Shown piece after piece: positions 10,716 to 20,669 of a stretch of 23,108 nucleotides of DNA (its first letter is position 1; each line of letters opens with the position of its first letter). This DNA comes from Seison nebaliae (taxonomy: Eukaryota; Rotifera; Pararotatoria; Seisonacea; Seisonidae). Under the pieces are notes generated by a model. It ran no database searches. It was not told where the DNA came from and was given only the letters and a program-made list of their open reading frames with translations. The position numbers were made by a program, and so were the translations under genes. The stretch is from assembly GCA_023231475.1 (NCBI GenBank), contig JALJEE010001964.1:1-23108 (forward strand), written 5' to 3'.

Positions 10716-12476
10716 GATGAAATTAAACCAATAAATCATTCACAAGATCAAGTTTTTATATTACAAAATAGAAAGAAATCATCTTTCGACGATAATGATG
10801 ATGATAATGTTCAATTGAAAATATCAGGAAAAAAAGTGTGTATTGAACCACCGAAAATTACCATCGATCATGCCATTCAGCCCGTGCCAATGAAACCGGC
10901 AAAGAGAATTTTGCGATCAAGTTTAAAAAAATCTACGAGTAAATCAACTAATAATACACGTATAACATTCTTGAAAGATAAAGATTTCGAAGATCGATTT
11001 GATGAGCGAGGTGAATTTAAAATTAGACCAAAACCGAGAAAGTATGTTGACCAAAATGAACTTCGATGGTTCGCTCATTCAGTCTCTGAAATTAAATTTG
11101 TGAAGGCTCAGAGCTTACTCCATATTGCTGATTCCAAACCGTTGAAAGAACCTTCATTTCTCCATTCACAAAGTCTCATAGATACCAGTGAAAAGAATTT
11201 GTCTGTCACTAACAAATTTAAACCGACTAAACAATTGAGCAACGATGGAAATATATGTGATAAAGAGAAACCGGCACCGACAGTTATTGGACGTTTTACC
11301 GTCACCAAAATGAAAGAACCAAAACCGAAAGTTGAAACAATTCCTGAAACAATTCCTGAAACAATTTGTACTCGTATTGATGAAGAAGATCCAACTTGTG
11401 ACGCTGAAGTGCAACAAATCACTCAGAATAAAGAGAATGCTGACAAACTTCGACAAGATATTCAAAAACAGTTACAACATGAGAAGAAAACTGAAGGAAC
11501 AAAATTAACAATCAAACCAAAAGATGATAATGTCATCAAAACAATTTCTCGTTTTACCGTTTGTCGTGTTGAGAAGAGTAGTGTTAAAGAAGATGCAAAG
11601 AAAGCAACATTTGTGGATGAAATGGATTCTGAGAAAGATGTTGGAAAATTTGAAAATTTCCAAACTAAATTCAAACAATCCGATCAATCACTTGAAAAAG
11701 AACAGAGGAAAAAACCGATGAATATAACAACGGATAAAGCGAAGAGTATAACGATGGAAAAATCAATAAATTTAAAGAAGGAAAACGCAATAGAGTTAAG
11801 GAAGGAAAATCTCCAAAAACCATATCTACAAAATTTGGGAATGGTTAAAGGACGTAGTCGTTCAGTTTCATTTGTGATGGATAAGTCAATTGATTTGACT
11901 GTTGATCAATTGAAAATTTACGGAGAGAATAACGAACAACTTCCAAATGATAATGTCAATTTAAATAATAATGGAATGTTAAAAGTGAGACAAGTAGATA
12001 CGAAATTTCAAACGAGAATAGCAGCTCATTATGACGATTCCGATTCTCATCATTCCTTTTCATTAATTAGTGATAAACGAAATAGATTATATCGACGTCA
12101 TTCACTCGCATATATCACAATATCAAGACGAACGAGTACTCATGTGGAGGAGACATCGATGACATTCAATCCGAATGATAAAAGATCAATAACTAATCAT
12201 CTGACGGAAGATGAACGACCAGAAAATAATTCTGTAGAAGGAAAAAATGAGAAACAATTGGAGAAGAAGGAATTTCAGAAGAATATGAGAGATGATGGTA
12301 TATCATCATCATTCTCTTTAATCTCATCTAACGATTCATCATTTTCAGTTGCAACAGAATTGTTATCGTCTGCAATCACCACCTTCTCCAACGATATCGT
12401 TTACAATGATCTCTTATCTAATCACAATCATTTGCGGTTAATATCTCTCTCTCTCTCTCTCTTCAGTTGTCGTTAA
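6942..12476 (+). CDS. TSC22D/bunched long-isoform giant exon
   Basis: An uninterrupted frame of 1844 codons from an ATG with an in-frame stop just upstream. It is mostly disordered: Ser/Thr/Asn, basic RK-rich and acidic stretches. Residues 695-702 read RGRWLCLD, preceded by EVATLFS. This matches the (K/R)RGRWxC motif that long TSC22D/bunched isoforms carry ahead of the C-terminal TSC22 box. RFTV occurs twice (1451-1454, 1537-1540), in IGRFTVTK and ISRFTVCR. RFxV motifs of this type are known to dock the CCT domain of OSR1/SPAK and are found in long TSC22D proteins and WNK kinases. A donor CG|GTTAAT after 12436 is in phase with the acceptor before 16498. Joining them and the last exon gives 2006 codons with no stop until TGA at 17069. 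Read straight through, the frame would stop at 12476. Known TSC22D long forms are about 400-1400 residues, so this one is unusually long. Cytoplasmic signalling adaptor by family; the splice itself is inferred. Confidence 0.72.
10668..10721 (+). repeat. GAT/GAA trinucleotide tract coding poly-Asp/Glu
   Basis: A run of about 18 GAT or GAA codons inside the large exon gives an acidic block of a dozen consecutive Asp flanked by EDE. A separate poly-Glu run lies at about 10524-10550. The nearly pure GAT array is expected to vary in length between individuals. It keeps the frame at any whole repeat number. Confidence 0.8.
12444..12462 (+). repeat. (TC)n tract at end of the giant frame
   Basis: A TC dinucleotide run followed by ttcag. 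Read as protein it gives the poly-Leu/Ser end of the giant frame, which is unlike the rest of the protein. This fits with the coding exon really ending at the donor just before it (12436) and the tract being intronic. The tract with its AG also resembles an acceptor, but an intron from 12437 to it would be under 30 nt. Confidence 0.55.
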
Positions 12477-15400
12477 TTTGATGATTTATGTTCTCGATGA
12501 ATTAATAATACTAGTCACACATCATAATAACAGTATGAAATTGTTACCATTGAACTGTTCACAGTTCATTTAATTCGAATGTTTATTAAAAAAAAAAGAA
12601 GAAATTGAACGACGAATGTAGGAGGATTGTGTGTTGTGATTGAGTGAATTATTTTAACATAATAAAATTACTTAATAAGATGGAAATTATGTTTCTATTT
12701 ATTCACTCACATGTACAATGACGTTTATTGATTTTCTTGCTGATTAAACGTTCCATAACGTTATCGGTAATCATACTCTCCACCAAACAAATATATAGTT
12801 CAACAATTTCTTTTTCTTCGTCACGTCTCATTTGTGATTCGTTCACGTGTTTCGTTGCCTCTTCTTTCTTTTTTTTTCAATACTGTTCTCTGCTCTCAAT
12901 AACAACCAGGTCAGACTGCTTGATAGTAGTTTGTCAATTCATTAAAATTCTTTTTTCAATAACACATATCCAATTCATCTTTCTCTTTTATCGATATTAA
13001 CAAATTCATCTAATAATTTTACACTTGACTGTCAAATGTTGATCGTATGTGATTGGAGTGAAGAAAAATTCTCGATTTCCTCCCTAATTATCATCGAAAG
13101 TTGAAATGAATAATATGATAATTATGTAATATCATTTTTCTCCATCGAACTTTTCTCTAATAGTTCTGATTTTAACTTTATTCATATCATTCCACTTATC
13201 GTTTTATGTCAATTTATTCGATATTGCTGAAAGAGACAGAATTCGTATTTATCGTCTCGTTCATTGATGGTGGGCGAAACACGTCCATTTATTTGCTTTC
13301 CGATAGCAATTATCAAATAATTATCTCATAACTCACACAACACGCTCGGTAATCGTGTTCAGGAAGAATTTGTTTTTTTTGTTCTTAATTCTGACATGCA
13401 ACGACCCTTTTTTTTTCATACTCTCTAAATATTTTCTTCATTTCCATCACGGCAAATTATTCTTCCCTCTTTAAATCCTTCTCCTATTCCTTCTTCTTTT
13501 TGTTTTTTGGAATTATTAAGTAACCTTTAGAAGAATTAGAAGATGGACATCCATTTCAGCATGTCTATTTCAAATTTCGTTTGGAACTTCTTACCAAAAT
13601 AATGGATCTTAATAAGTCTACCAATTAATTTACTAATTTGGTTTAGTAATGCTAGTATTCAGTACTACTGTAAATAACAGTTGAACGAGAGTTTATTTCA
13701 ATTTCATTTATTTCTCAGAAATTTATGATAGTTTCTTATTTGCATTCTTTAATTTAGAAACAGAAAAATATTATTTAGTTAATTGACCAAATAGAATTTC
13801 GAAGAAATTTCAAATATTTGTTTAGAAATCTTGATAAATTGGTAGAATGATTATTTTTTCGTCTTTTCTTTTCGAACGGAATTTAATTAAAAGGATTGAA
13901 GATGTTTACTTGGAATATTTGCATCCGCTTATGCCGTCAAAATTATGGAAAGGACGTTTTACTTTTCCTCAACTAGTGTGACCTTGATCGACATTCTTTT
14001 TAGTTCTCTTTACTTCTCAATATTCCAAATACGGAAGTACTTGGAAGGAACAGCATCCACAAACATGTACGAAAATTTTTTCCCCCGAAAATGTTTTGAA
14101 AATAACTCGAAACAACCAAATGAGACTTTCAGATATTTGAAAGTTCTGTTAAGTCTATTTATGTTCTTCTCTACTCTATTATCATTGGAATATTGAATAA
14201 TAACGACGTTTTCCCAATTATTCAAATAATTCAATATATGTTTAATGGGAATCGTCATATTTATTGGGGAGAATTTCCAGTCGAATAATATTTTGACATC
14301 TGATAATAAATTACGATTAAACGGGTGGGACTTCATCATACCATTATCTAATTTGTAGCATCGTTAAAGATTTGTTGTTTATTTTTCATTATGTTGTCTA
14401 AAATTTCTTTATCAACAATTTTCCTGTTCTTCAATCATCAAATATTATTCCTTTCTTTCATGAACATAACACTCACCACCATCTAATATGATAAAGTTAA
14501 ATTAATATAATAAATAATTTTAAGCAAGATAATTTGAATGTTAAATTAATCATAAATTTTTTTTGTAATATCACAGAATTCTAATTCATTCTTATGTAAG
14601 ACATCGTATTGAATTAACGTAAAAGAATAATTAGAAACGGATTTCTTAGAAACGAATCGATTCAAGTCGGTTGTATGTGTGTAATATGTTTGACGAAGTT
14701 TGATGCCATGTCATATTCCGCATATATGTACAACAACATGAGTCACCAAAGGGCCAATTCGAGCACATTTGCACGATATGTATACGATTCATGTGTACAT
14801 GTTGGGAGTAATAGTATAGTGGAGATGTACACGTAGTTCGAAAAACTATATGATTGCATATGTTCAAATAATATATGTGAAATGTATATGTGCATACATG
14901 CATGTGTGTAGTTGTAGAATGTACATAAAATATAATAGAGACGTATAAATATACTTACACGTCAATCATTCCACATGTTTATCTTTATACCTGGACATAG
15001 TTTCATCTATTCTTCTATTAAACGGTTGGTTGTATTACTCGTATACGCATTATTCGAACACTCATAAATTCTTCGTCGTTATTATATCACCAACTAAAAT
15101 TAAATGTTATCCGATATTAGGAATGTTTGACCTATTAAAACAGCACCTTTTTAAAGTGTTTTCATTTCTTCTCTACCTCTTCTTTGTTACTATGGTGCCC
15201 GTTCACGTAAGTTAAAAAGAGAATAAGAGAGAGAGGAAGAGAGAGATGGACAGCTGATTACAACGTATTCCGTTCTATTTTACTCAACTATTTCCATTAG
15301 ATAAGAAAGAGGGAATTTATATAAGATTCAAGGACGATTCAGATAGAATAATAATTTTCTACAAATCAATTTTTTAATTTTCCTAGTCAAAAAGTTTCCT

Positions 15401-16444
15401 ATTCGATTAATCTGTTTCGGAAAAGAGAGGAGGATGAGAGTAGAAATGACATTCCAATGAACTTTCCTAGAAGAAAAAAATGAATCAATTCTTTTATTAT
15501 TTCATTTCTCATATTCACCAATGCTCTAACAAACTGGATTAACGGAGAAAGAAAGAAAGAAAGAAATTAGTTAGAATGAAATAATTTTACGTCTAATCAT
15601 TCGAATGTTGAGTGACAGTGAGAGAAAGAAATTGATAATCAAATTTTCTTTCACCAAATTATTGATGATAATGAGAGAAGTGGAGTTTGAGCATAATAAG
15701 AATGGACATTGTGCTTATCGTTCATTCGCGAAATAAGTGGAGCACATTTCCTAAATTATCCGGAAGAATAGATCGATTCTTGTTCGTCCATCCTCCTACA
15801 TCATATCGCCTCCTATTTGGACAACATACTCCATTTACACAATATTAGATAATATTCATATAAATTTTCAGGGTCGATGTACACATATAAATGGATATGT
15901 GGTAAATGGATAATAATAAGCAGAAGAGGAAAAATGCGTATTAGGAGATAAGTAAAAGGATATTTGTTCCTTACGAAATAAAAGAATAGATTTCACTCTA
16001 TTCTCTTTATTTAACGTTTATTTATCCTTTCTTTTTCATGTCCATATAAGGACCAGAAGAGTAATTTTGTATTTGTTGAATGATAATAGAATTAAAAAAA
16101 ATTGGACAAAACCTTCAAATCAATTCGGAAAAAGAATTTTCTTTCAACAATTGAATCGACAAATTGTTCTTGTGTGTCTCATGTTCGAAATAGAGACGAT
16201 TTCCTTCTTCATTTGTCCGATAATCGAAAGTGAATTTTCTGCCTTTTTTTATAAGACGATTTTAGTTTATCTCCAAATATTGTTATTGAGCAAGTGTCTC
16301 CATCTATCGACCATTTGTCTATTTTATGAGTACACCTCTTATTTCTTATAGAATTTGATCTAATTGAAAAACATTTTGATTATTATCTCTAGAAATTTAT
16401 CTTCCATTCTCAAAAATTAACAATAATTAATTTCTTCTTAAATC
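12477..16444 (+). other. Probable long intron with the short-isoform promoter
   Basis: Nearly 4 kb without a recognisable exon on either strand. An AATAAA at 12661-12666 could end a shorter transcript of the giant exon. The paired frames near 13945-14339, one per strand, look like chance. Other contents are a (GAAA)5 run at 15547-15566, a purine-rich AG stretch near 15218-15250, and TG/TA-rich DNA at 14670-14920. TSC22D genes commonly start short isoforms from a promoter inside this intron, and the short form's ATG at 16445 fits that. I could not identify the core promoter. Confidence 0.5.
15547..15566 (+). repeat. (GAAA)5 microsatellite
   Basis: Five perfect GAAA units in presumed intron DNA. 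Confidence 0.8.
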
Positions 16445-17071
16445 ATGACACTACCTTGTGCGTTGCCTATATTCTCCAATTTTGAATCTTCTTCCAGTGT
16501 CCGAACACCAACCAGTTCGAAAGATCGTGTCGAAATGGCTGTCGTTAGTGATTTGTTTTCGATTTCCATTTTAAATTTCAAATTTCAAATTTAGGATCGA
16601 TTACGGACAGATATCGTAGATGTATTGACGGGTGAATTACAATCGATAAGAACTGACATAAAATCTTTGAAAGAAAGGAACAATGAACTGTCGATGGAGA
16701 ATCAGCTCTTCCGAGCATTATTTCGTCTTCTTTTGGCAAATGAAAGTAAAACTATCGACCAAACAATCGTAAATAAAATTTCACAAACCACCGGAAATAC
16801 CGGAATGAGTTCCATGTCAATTGAACCACCAATAGTAACAGCAGCCACAGTAACAACTATGAAGGAAAGTGAAATGATCGACAACCTCAAAACTCTCATT
16901 AAAAGTACTCCACCAACATCATTAACTCAGATTATGTTAAATGGAATGATGAATGAAGGGAATTTAAGTGATACGAATGGAAATCTTATCAGAATTAACA
17001 GTAGTGATGATCAGATGAAAAAGACGGATGAAAATGATAATGATTTCATTAGAAAGAATGAGGAAATGTGA
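16445..17071 (+). CDS. TSC22 domain protein, short isoform / C-terminal exons
   Basis: CDS join(16445-16543, 16595-17071), 191 residues, with one 51-nt intron (GTTAGT...TTTAG). Translation starts at ATG 16445 and runs MTLPCALPIFSNFESSSS, then through an acceptor-like tcttcttccag (AG at 16496-16497) into the conserved part. Across the intron the protein reads KDRVEMAV|DRLRTDIVDVL. This aligns without gaps to the TSC22-box pattern (KIEQAMDLVKSHLMYAV in vertebrates). The zipper follows with heptad residues L44, I51, L58, L65 and F72 (SLKERNNELSMENQLF). Residues past about 80 are Ser/Thr/Asn-rich and unrecognised. TSC22 boxes dimerise, and short forms resemble GILZ/TSC22D3 in layout. The same exons, entered at 16498, would end the 2005-residue long form that starts at 6942. 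The box is more diverged than in flies or vertebrates: the TSC22 SHLMYAVREEVE segment is poorly kept. Confidence 0.8.
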
Positions 17072-17529
17072 AAGAATTAATGATCATTAATTATTCAGTG
17101 ACACAGCTGAACATCCAGTTGGAAGTTGAAGAAAATATTTGTAGAATAATTCAATAATTTATCTCGGTGAAAATTTATTATTGATTTACAACAAATTTAT
17201 ATAGTTAATTTCTTATTAATCTATTAATGAATCTAATGAGTTAGTTCAGAATGAAGATAATACAGAAATCAATTCTCCACAATCTTCCAATCATATCTTA
17301 TTTCCCTCCTCAACATGTCTCACTATTAGTATATTCGTCTGATTAAGTATTCTCTCCAATGTGGGTGGTGACGACTCAATTGCCGCAATTGTATATGTTT
17401 TCTTGTGGTGAATACAAGATTGGAATCAACTCATTGTAATCGGGAATGATGTGAGAAGATTAGATTCGATATATCTTTAGATAAGATGCAATTGCCCTCT
17501 AATCATCTCCTTCAATTTTGTGAAATTTT

Positions 17530-17550
17530 ATTTATTTATTTATTTATTTA
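17530..17550 (+). promoter_or_regulatory. Overlapping ATTTA array (AU-rich element or microsatellite)
   Basis: Five overlapping ATTTA pentamers lie about 460 nt past the TSC22D stop codon. If they are in its 3' UTR they would form a classic AU-rich element of the kind that shortens mRNA half-life. As DNA they are also just a (TTTA)n repeat, so function is inference. Confidence 0.45.
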
Positions 17551-17859
17551 TCTTATAATTATTTACTCTTCTTTTTTTCTCTCTCGCACAATAATAATTC
17601 TTTAATAGACACACTTTTACATCTTCACTATTTTCACCTCCATCATTTCTCAGTTCTATTTCATGATTAATGATTAGAGCCATATTGATGTATTTATTTA
17701 TTTCATAATTTATACTCGAGCAATTACCGTATTCCTCTTTTCCAGTCTCACCTTTTTACAGCAGTAACATCACTAGTAAAGAAAAACCATATTTTTTATC
17801 AATATTTATTGTATGATATTTTCCTCGAATCATATATTATTTCTTCAAAAACAAAATAG

Positions 17860-17865
17860 TTTATT
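17860..17865 (-). terminator. Poly(A) signal of RUN-PDZ-PTB gene
   Basis: Minus-strand AATAAA 170 nt past the stop codon at 18035-18037. The next gene over, on the plus strand, converges on the same region. Confidence 0.35.
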
Positions 17866-17925
17866 TATTTCGTCAACGTACGATCTTGTCTCCTTCCATT
17901 AAATAATTTTCTTCTATCAAACCTT

Positions 17926-17931
17926 AATAAA
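17926..17931 (+). terminator. Candidate poly(A) signal of TSC22D-type gene
   Basis: AATAAA 855 nt past the TGA at 17069-17071. I saw no earlier canonical hexamer; ATTAAA occurs at 17898-17903. If used, the 3' UTR is long, includes the ATTTA array, and overlaps the 3' end of the convergent minus-strand gene. Confidence 0.3.
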
Positions 17932-18034
17932 CGATTCACCTGTTTCATTTCACATCAACCAATGTGTTCGATTGAAACCTTGTGCTGTCAGAGAGAAAAC
18001 ATCAAAAAACAGTTTTACGAATTAGAGAATCGAA

Positions 18035-20229
18035 TTAACCAATTGCATTCAATATATATCTGGATTGACGTTCATCAATTGCTTTAAAAACATATGCGGT
18101 GAAATGCTGTGCTAAAGTGCATGTCGTTTCACCGGCAACAATACAAAAATATTCTAAATTGTCACTACGACGACCACATGATGATATCTTTGTATAACTC
18201 AAATTGATTACGAACATTTTCGAAGTAGTTGAAGTGGAAGAAGAGGATGATGAAGATGAAGATGAAATTGAAGACGTTGATGATGATATTAACTCCTTAT
18301 CATACTCGAAAGATTCTTTTGATTCCTTATCATACTCGAAAGATTCTTTTGATTCTTTCATCGAATTCGGAGTTGTCTCACAATCGAAATTATAAGAAAC
18401 GTTGATAGTTACTCCCGTTTCTTCGATTTTCAACGTAGCTTCACATAATTTATTATTCTCACTATAAGTCTTCGCTCGTTTAATGGCATGTTCAATCGTT
18501 TCCGTTCCTCCATAATGTCCAATGGAGACATTTGCTAACCAAAATACATCATAAGTGATGAAATCTCGACTAAAATTTACTGGTAACTGTTCGCCATCAT
18601 CAACGGAATCTGGATCAAGTCCATGTAAAGGAATAAATTTTCCATTGTCATCTTTTATTGTTGATTTCGTTGTAATTTCAGAGGTTAATTCAATTCCAGT
18701 GGAAACGACTGATCCAATATTCAATATCTTCTTTTCAGCTATTTCACTTTCCTCATCCACGTTATTCATTTCCATCTTCTTCTCCTTTATCAATTGGAGA
18801 TCTTCCATTAATTTTACATAATCCTCGTTATTGTCCACCGATTGACTTCTTTCTGTCATTGGGGCCAAAAGTTGGCGTTTCATTGTGAAATTAGATAATC
18901 GTTGAATTGGTGAATAGATGTTATTAAATTTATCTTTTCGTTTCATGATAAACAAATTTATTGGTCGACTATAGCAATGCTGGAGGAGGTGTGTGAGACG
19001 ATTAGGCGAGAAATTATAGATTGAGTGAGAATTTATTCGATCAATAATATCACCTGTTTCGATAATGTTTTTCTGAGAAATGCAAAAGAGAAAATAATAT
19101 TTATTAAAAAATTCAAGAGGAGAAAATTATTCACTTTTTCCGCTACTACACTTCCGTCAAAAATGCGACGGATCACTGCAAAATTATCTCGAAATCTAAC
19201 AACATAACATATAATTAAATTAATTTATAACATTTTGATAACGACGAATAATAACTCAATATTTATACCCATTCGACGACAAGGTACGATTTGTTCATTA
19301 ATGTAATCTGGTTGCAACCAACACTTATCTAAGAAGCAAATATTGGCATCCTCAAATTCAAATTTTATTTGGTTGAGTTGCATTGCTATTGACCTCATGA
19401 TTTCTTTATTTGAATGTCATTCGAATATAAAAGAGAAATGTTTGAGATAGGAGAAAAGTAAACGAATTGATGATAAACCAATAATAAAATTATCTACAAA
19501 TAACGAATTTGATTTATCGTACCATCTCTATATAAATTGTCACATAATCGCCAAATTGCATAACCATATGGGAATGTATTAGGACAATGGAATTGTACAT
19601 AAAAGAAACTTACATTGATAAGAAATGTGTATTCAGGAATTATCTCAAGTAGATGGACTAATAAATTTCTTTTCAAACATAATCGCAAGAAGCATCTTCC
19701 TCTAGCTAAGCTTGTCTTGGTCTAAATGGGAAACGATTAGATTAAATATTCGAATATTTCCAAATAACTTTCATTTCATTTGACACTTCCATAATACATT
19801 GACATAAACTATACCGTCTCTTCTCTGAACTGAATTGTGTGTTTTAGAATAATTTCGTCATTAAATCATTAAACTAACTTACTTTGTTGAATTTCTCGAC
19901 GAACGTCTTCAATGAAATTCCAATATGTTGTGTCATCAATTTGGAATGGTAGAATCTTCATTATCCGTTCTATTTCGAAAATAAAAATTAGTTTAAAAAA
20001 ATCTTCTTAAACTTCTTGGTAAGAGCGAATGTTCAAAAATTGATTCCAATGCTTTTAATAAATCGAGAATCTTATCATGATTCTCGGTCCATTTAACTGT
20101 CGAATTAGTATTATCTTCTAATAATACAGCTAAAGCAGTATCTTTTTAAGTAATGTTAAAATTAATTTTAGTATTGTTTGAAAATGAGGAACTTTTGAAG
20201 GATCTTAAAATTGGATGTGTTAATGTCAT
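18035..20229 (-). CDS. RUN-PDZ-PTB domain protein (nine exons)
   Basis: Reconstructed exons in coding order: 20193-20229, 20013-20141, 19883-19969, 19798-19829, 19614-19721, 19479-19527, 19269-19403, 19135-19175, 18035-19072. The total is 1656 nt, 551 residues, with introns of 43-93 nt. Residues about 8-180 form a RUN domain: LKALESIFEH, TTYWNFIEDV, TSLARGRCFLRLCL, then WYDKSNSLF and LNQIKFEF. Spacing from that W to the last motif matches the FYCO1/RUFY-type RUN exactly. Residues 187-255 resemble a PDZ core, closest to GIPC: IRRIFDGSVV, ETGDIIDRINSHSI, RLTHLLQ, INLFIMK. A clear GLGF loop is not visible. Residues 374-551 look like a PTB fold: VFWLANVSIGHYGGTETIEHAIKRA, LKIEETGVTI, then FVINLSYTKISSC, LEYFCIVAGE and DERQSRYILNAIG. 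A Ser-rich insert splits the PTB. RUN domains usually act with small GTPases on vesicles, and PDZ/PTB bind receptor tails, so a trafficking adaptor is inferred. The last exon is certain to be coding. The 32-nt exon 4 boundary and the 37-nt first exon are least sure. The family as a whole is not one I recognise. Confidence 0.7.
18294..18353 (-). repeat. Perfect 2 x 30-bp tandem duplication in the PTB insert
   Basis: Two identical 30-base units (18294-18323 and 18324-18353) code KESKESFEYD twice on the minus strand. Just beyond lies a serine-rich stretch. Perfect identity suggests a recent in-frame duplication, tolerated because it falls in a loop of the PTB domain. Confidence 0.85.
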
Positions 20230-20470
20230 TATTAGAATATTATTTAAAGAGTTATCATTCTTCCCACAAAATCACCATATTTTCCCCAGAAGTTTTTAAT
20301 GAAATTTAGAAAGAATCATTTAGATAACTGAAGTTCTCGTTCACTCTATTTTTCTTATTGACTCCTATTGTTCCATGATAACAATGTACTTCAATCAATT
20401 TATAAGCTTCCTTTCCCAGAACAGTTCGTTTAGCGACATATGGCGTTCTTCAAAATTAACATGATAATGT

Positions 20471-20476
20471 TTTATT
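20471..20476 (-). terminator. Poly(A) signal of CCDC96-like gene
   Basis: Minus-strand AATAAA about 195 nt past the stop codon at 20670-20672 and about 240 nt ahead of the next gene's start. Confidence 0.4.
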
Positions 20477-20669
20477 GGCAATTGGCTCTGTCTACAACAT
20501 CATTATTTTACTAATAGATTTTCATCTTATATTTCTGTCTCTTTTTAAGAAAGTTGTATAAGAACTGTCTATTAGGAGGAAGTTGAGGAACATATTCGTT
20601 TAGATAATTATTTTCATAAAACTTAAATTAAATGACAAAGAAAAATAAAGATTAGGTTGGTTCGATTAT

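Noticed and set aside
8984-11687. Many frames of 60-117 codons on either strand within the giant exon
   Set aside because: Antisense or frame-shifted shadows of a repetitive, biased coding exon.
6942-12476. Giant frame as the C-terminal part of a WNK kinase, because of the RFTV motifs
   Set aside because: No kinase domain lies upstream on this strand (TBP is there), the frame has its own ATG after an in-frame stop, and RGRWLCLD plus the downstream TSC22 box fit TSC22D better.
12661-12666. AATAAA as the definite end of a stand-alone gene at 6942-12476
   Set aside because: Possible for a shorter transcript, but such hexamers are frequent in AT-rich DNA and the phase-matched splice to the TSC22 exons explains more.
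13945-14339. Overlapping frames on both strands (83 and 109 codons)
   Set aside because: Phe/Ile/Leu/Asn-rich translations without domain features inside a presumed intron; likely chance.
14640-14930. TG/TA-rich DNA as a possible transposon end or RNA gene
   Set aside because: No terminal repeats, target-site duplication or foldable structure that I could see.
16067-16351. 94-codon plus-strand frame just before the TSC22 exons
   Set aside because: Hydrophobic AT-driven composition, first codon is not ATG, and it is not in phase with any splice site that would add it to the TSC22 gene convincingly.
18953-18955. Start codon of the PTB-containing frame at 18955
   Set aside because: The codon there is TTG, and the frame stays open upstream to an acceptor at 19073-19074, encoding part of the PDZ core; it is an internal exon position.
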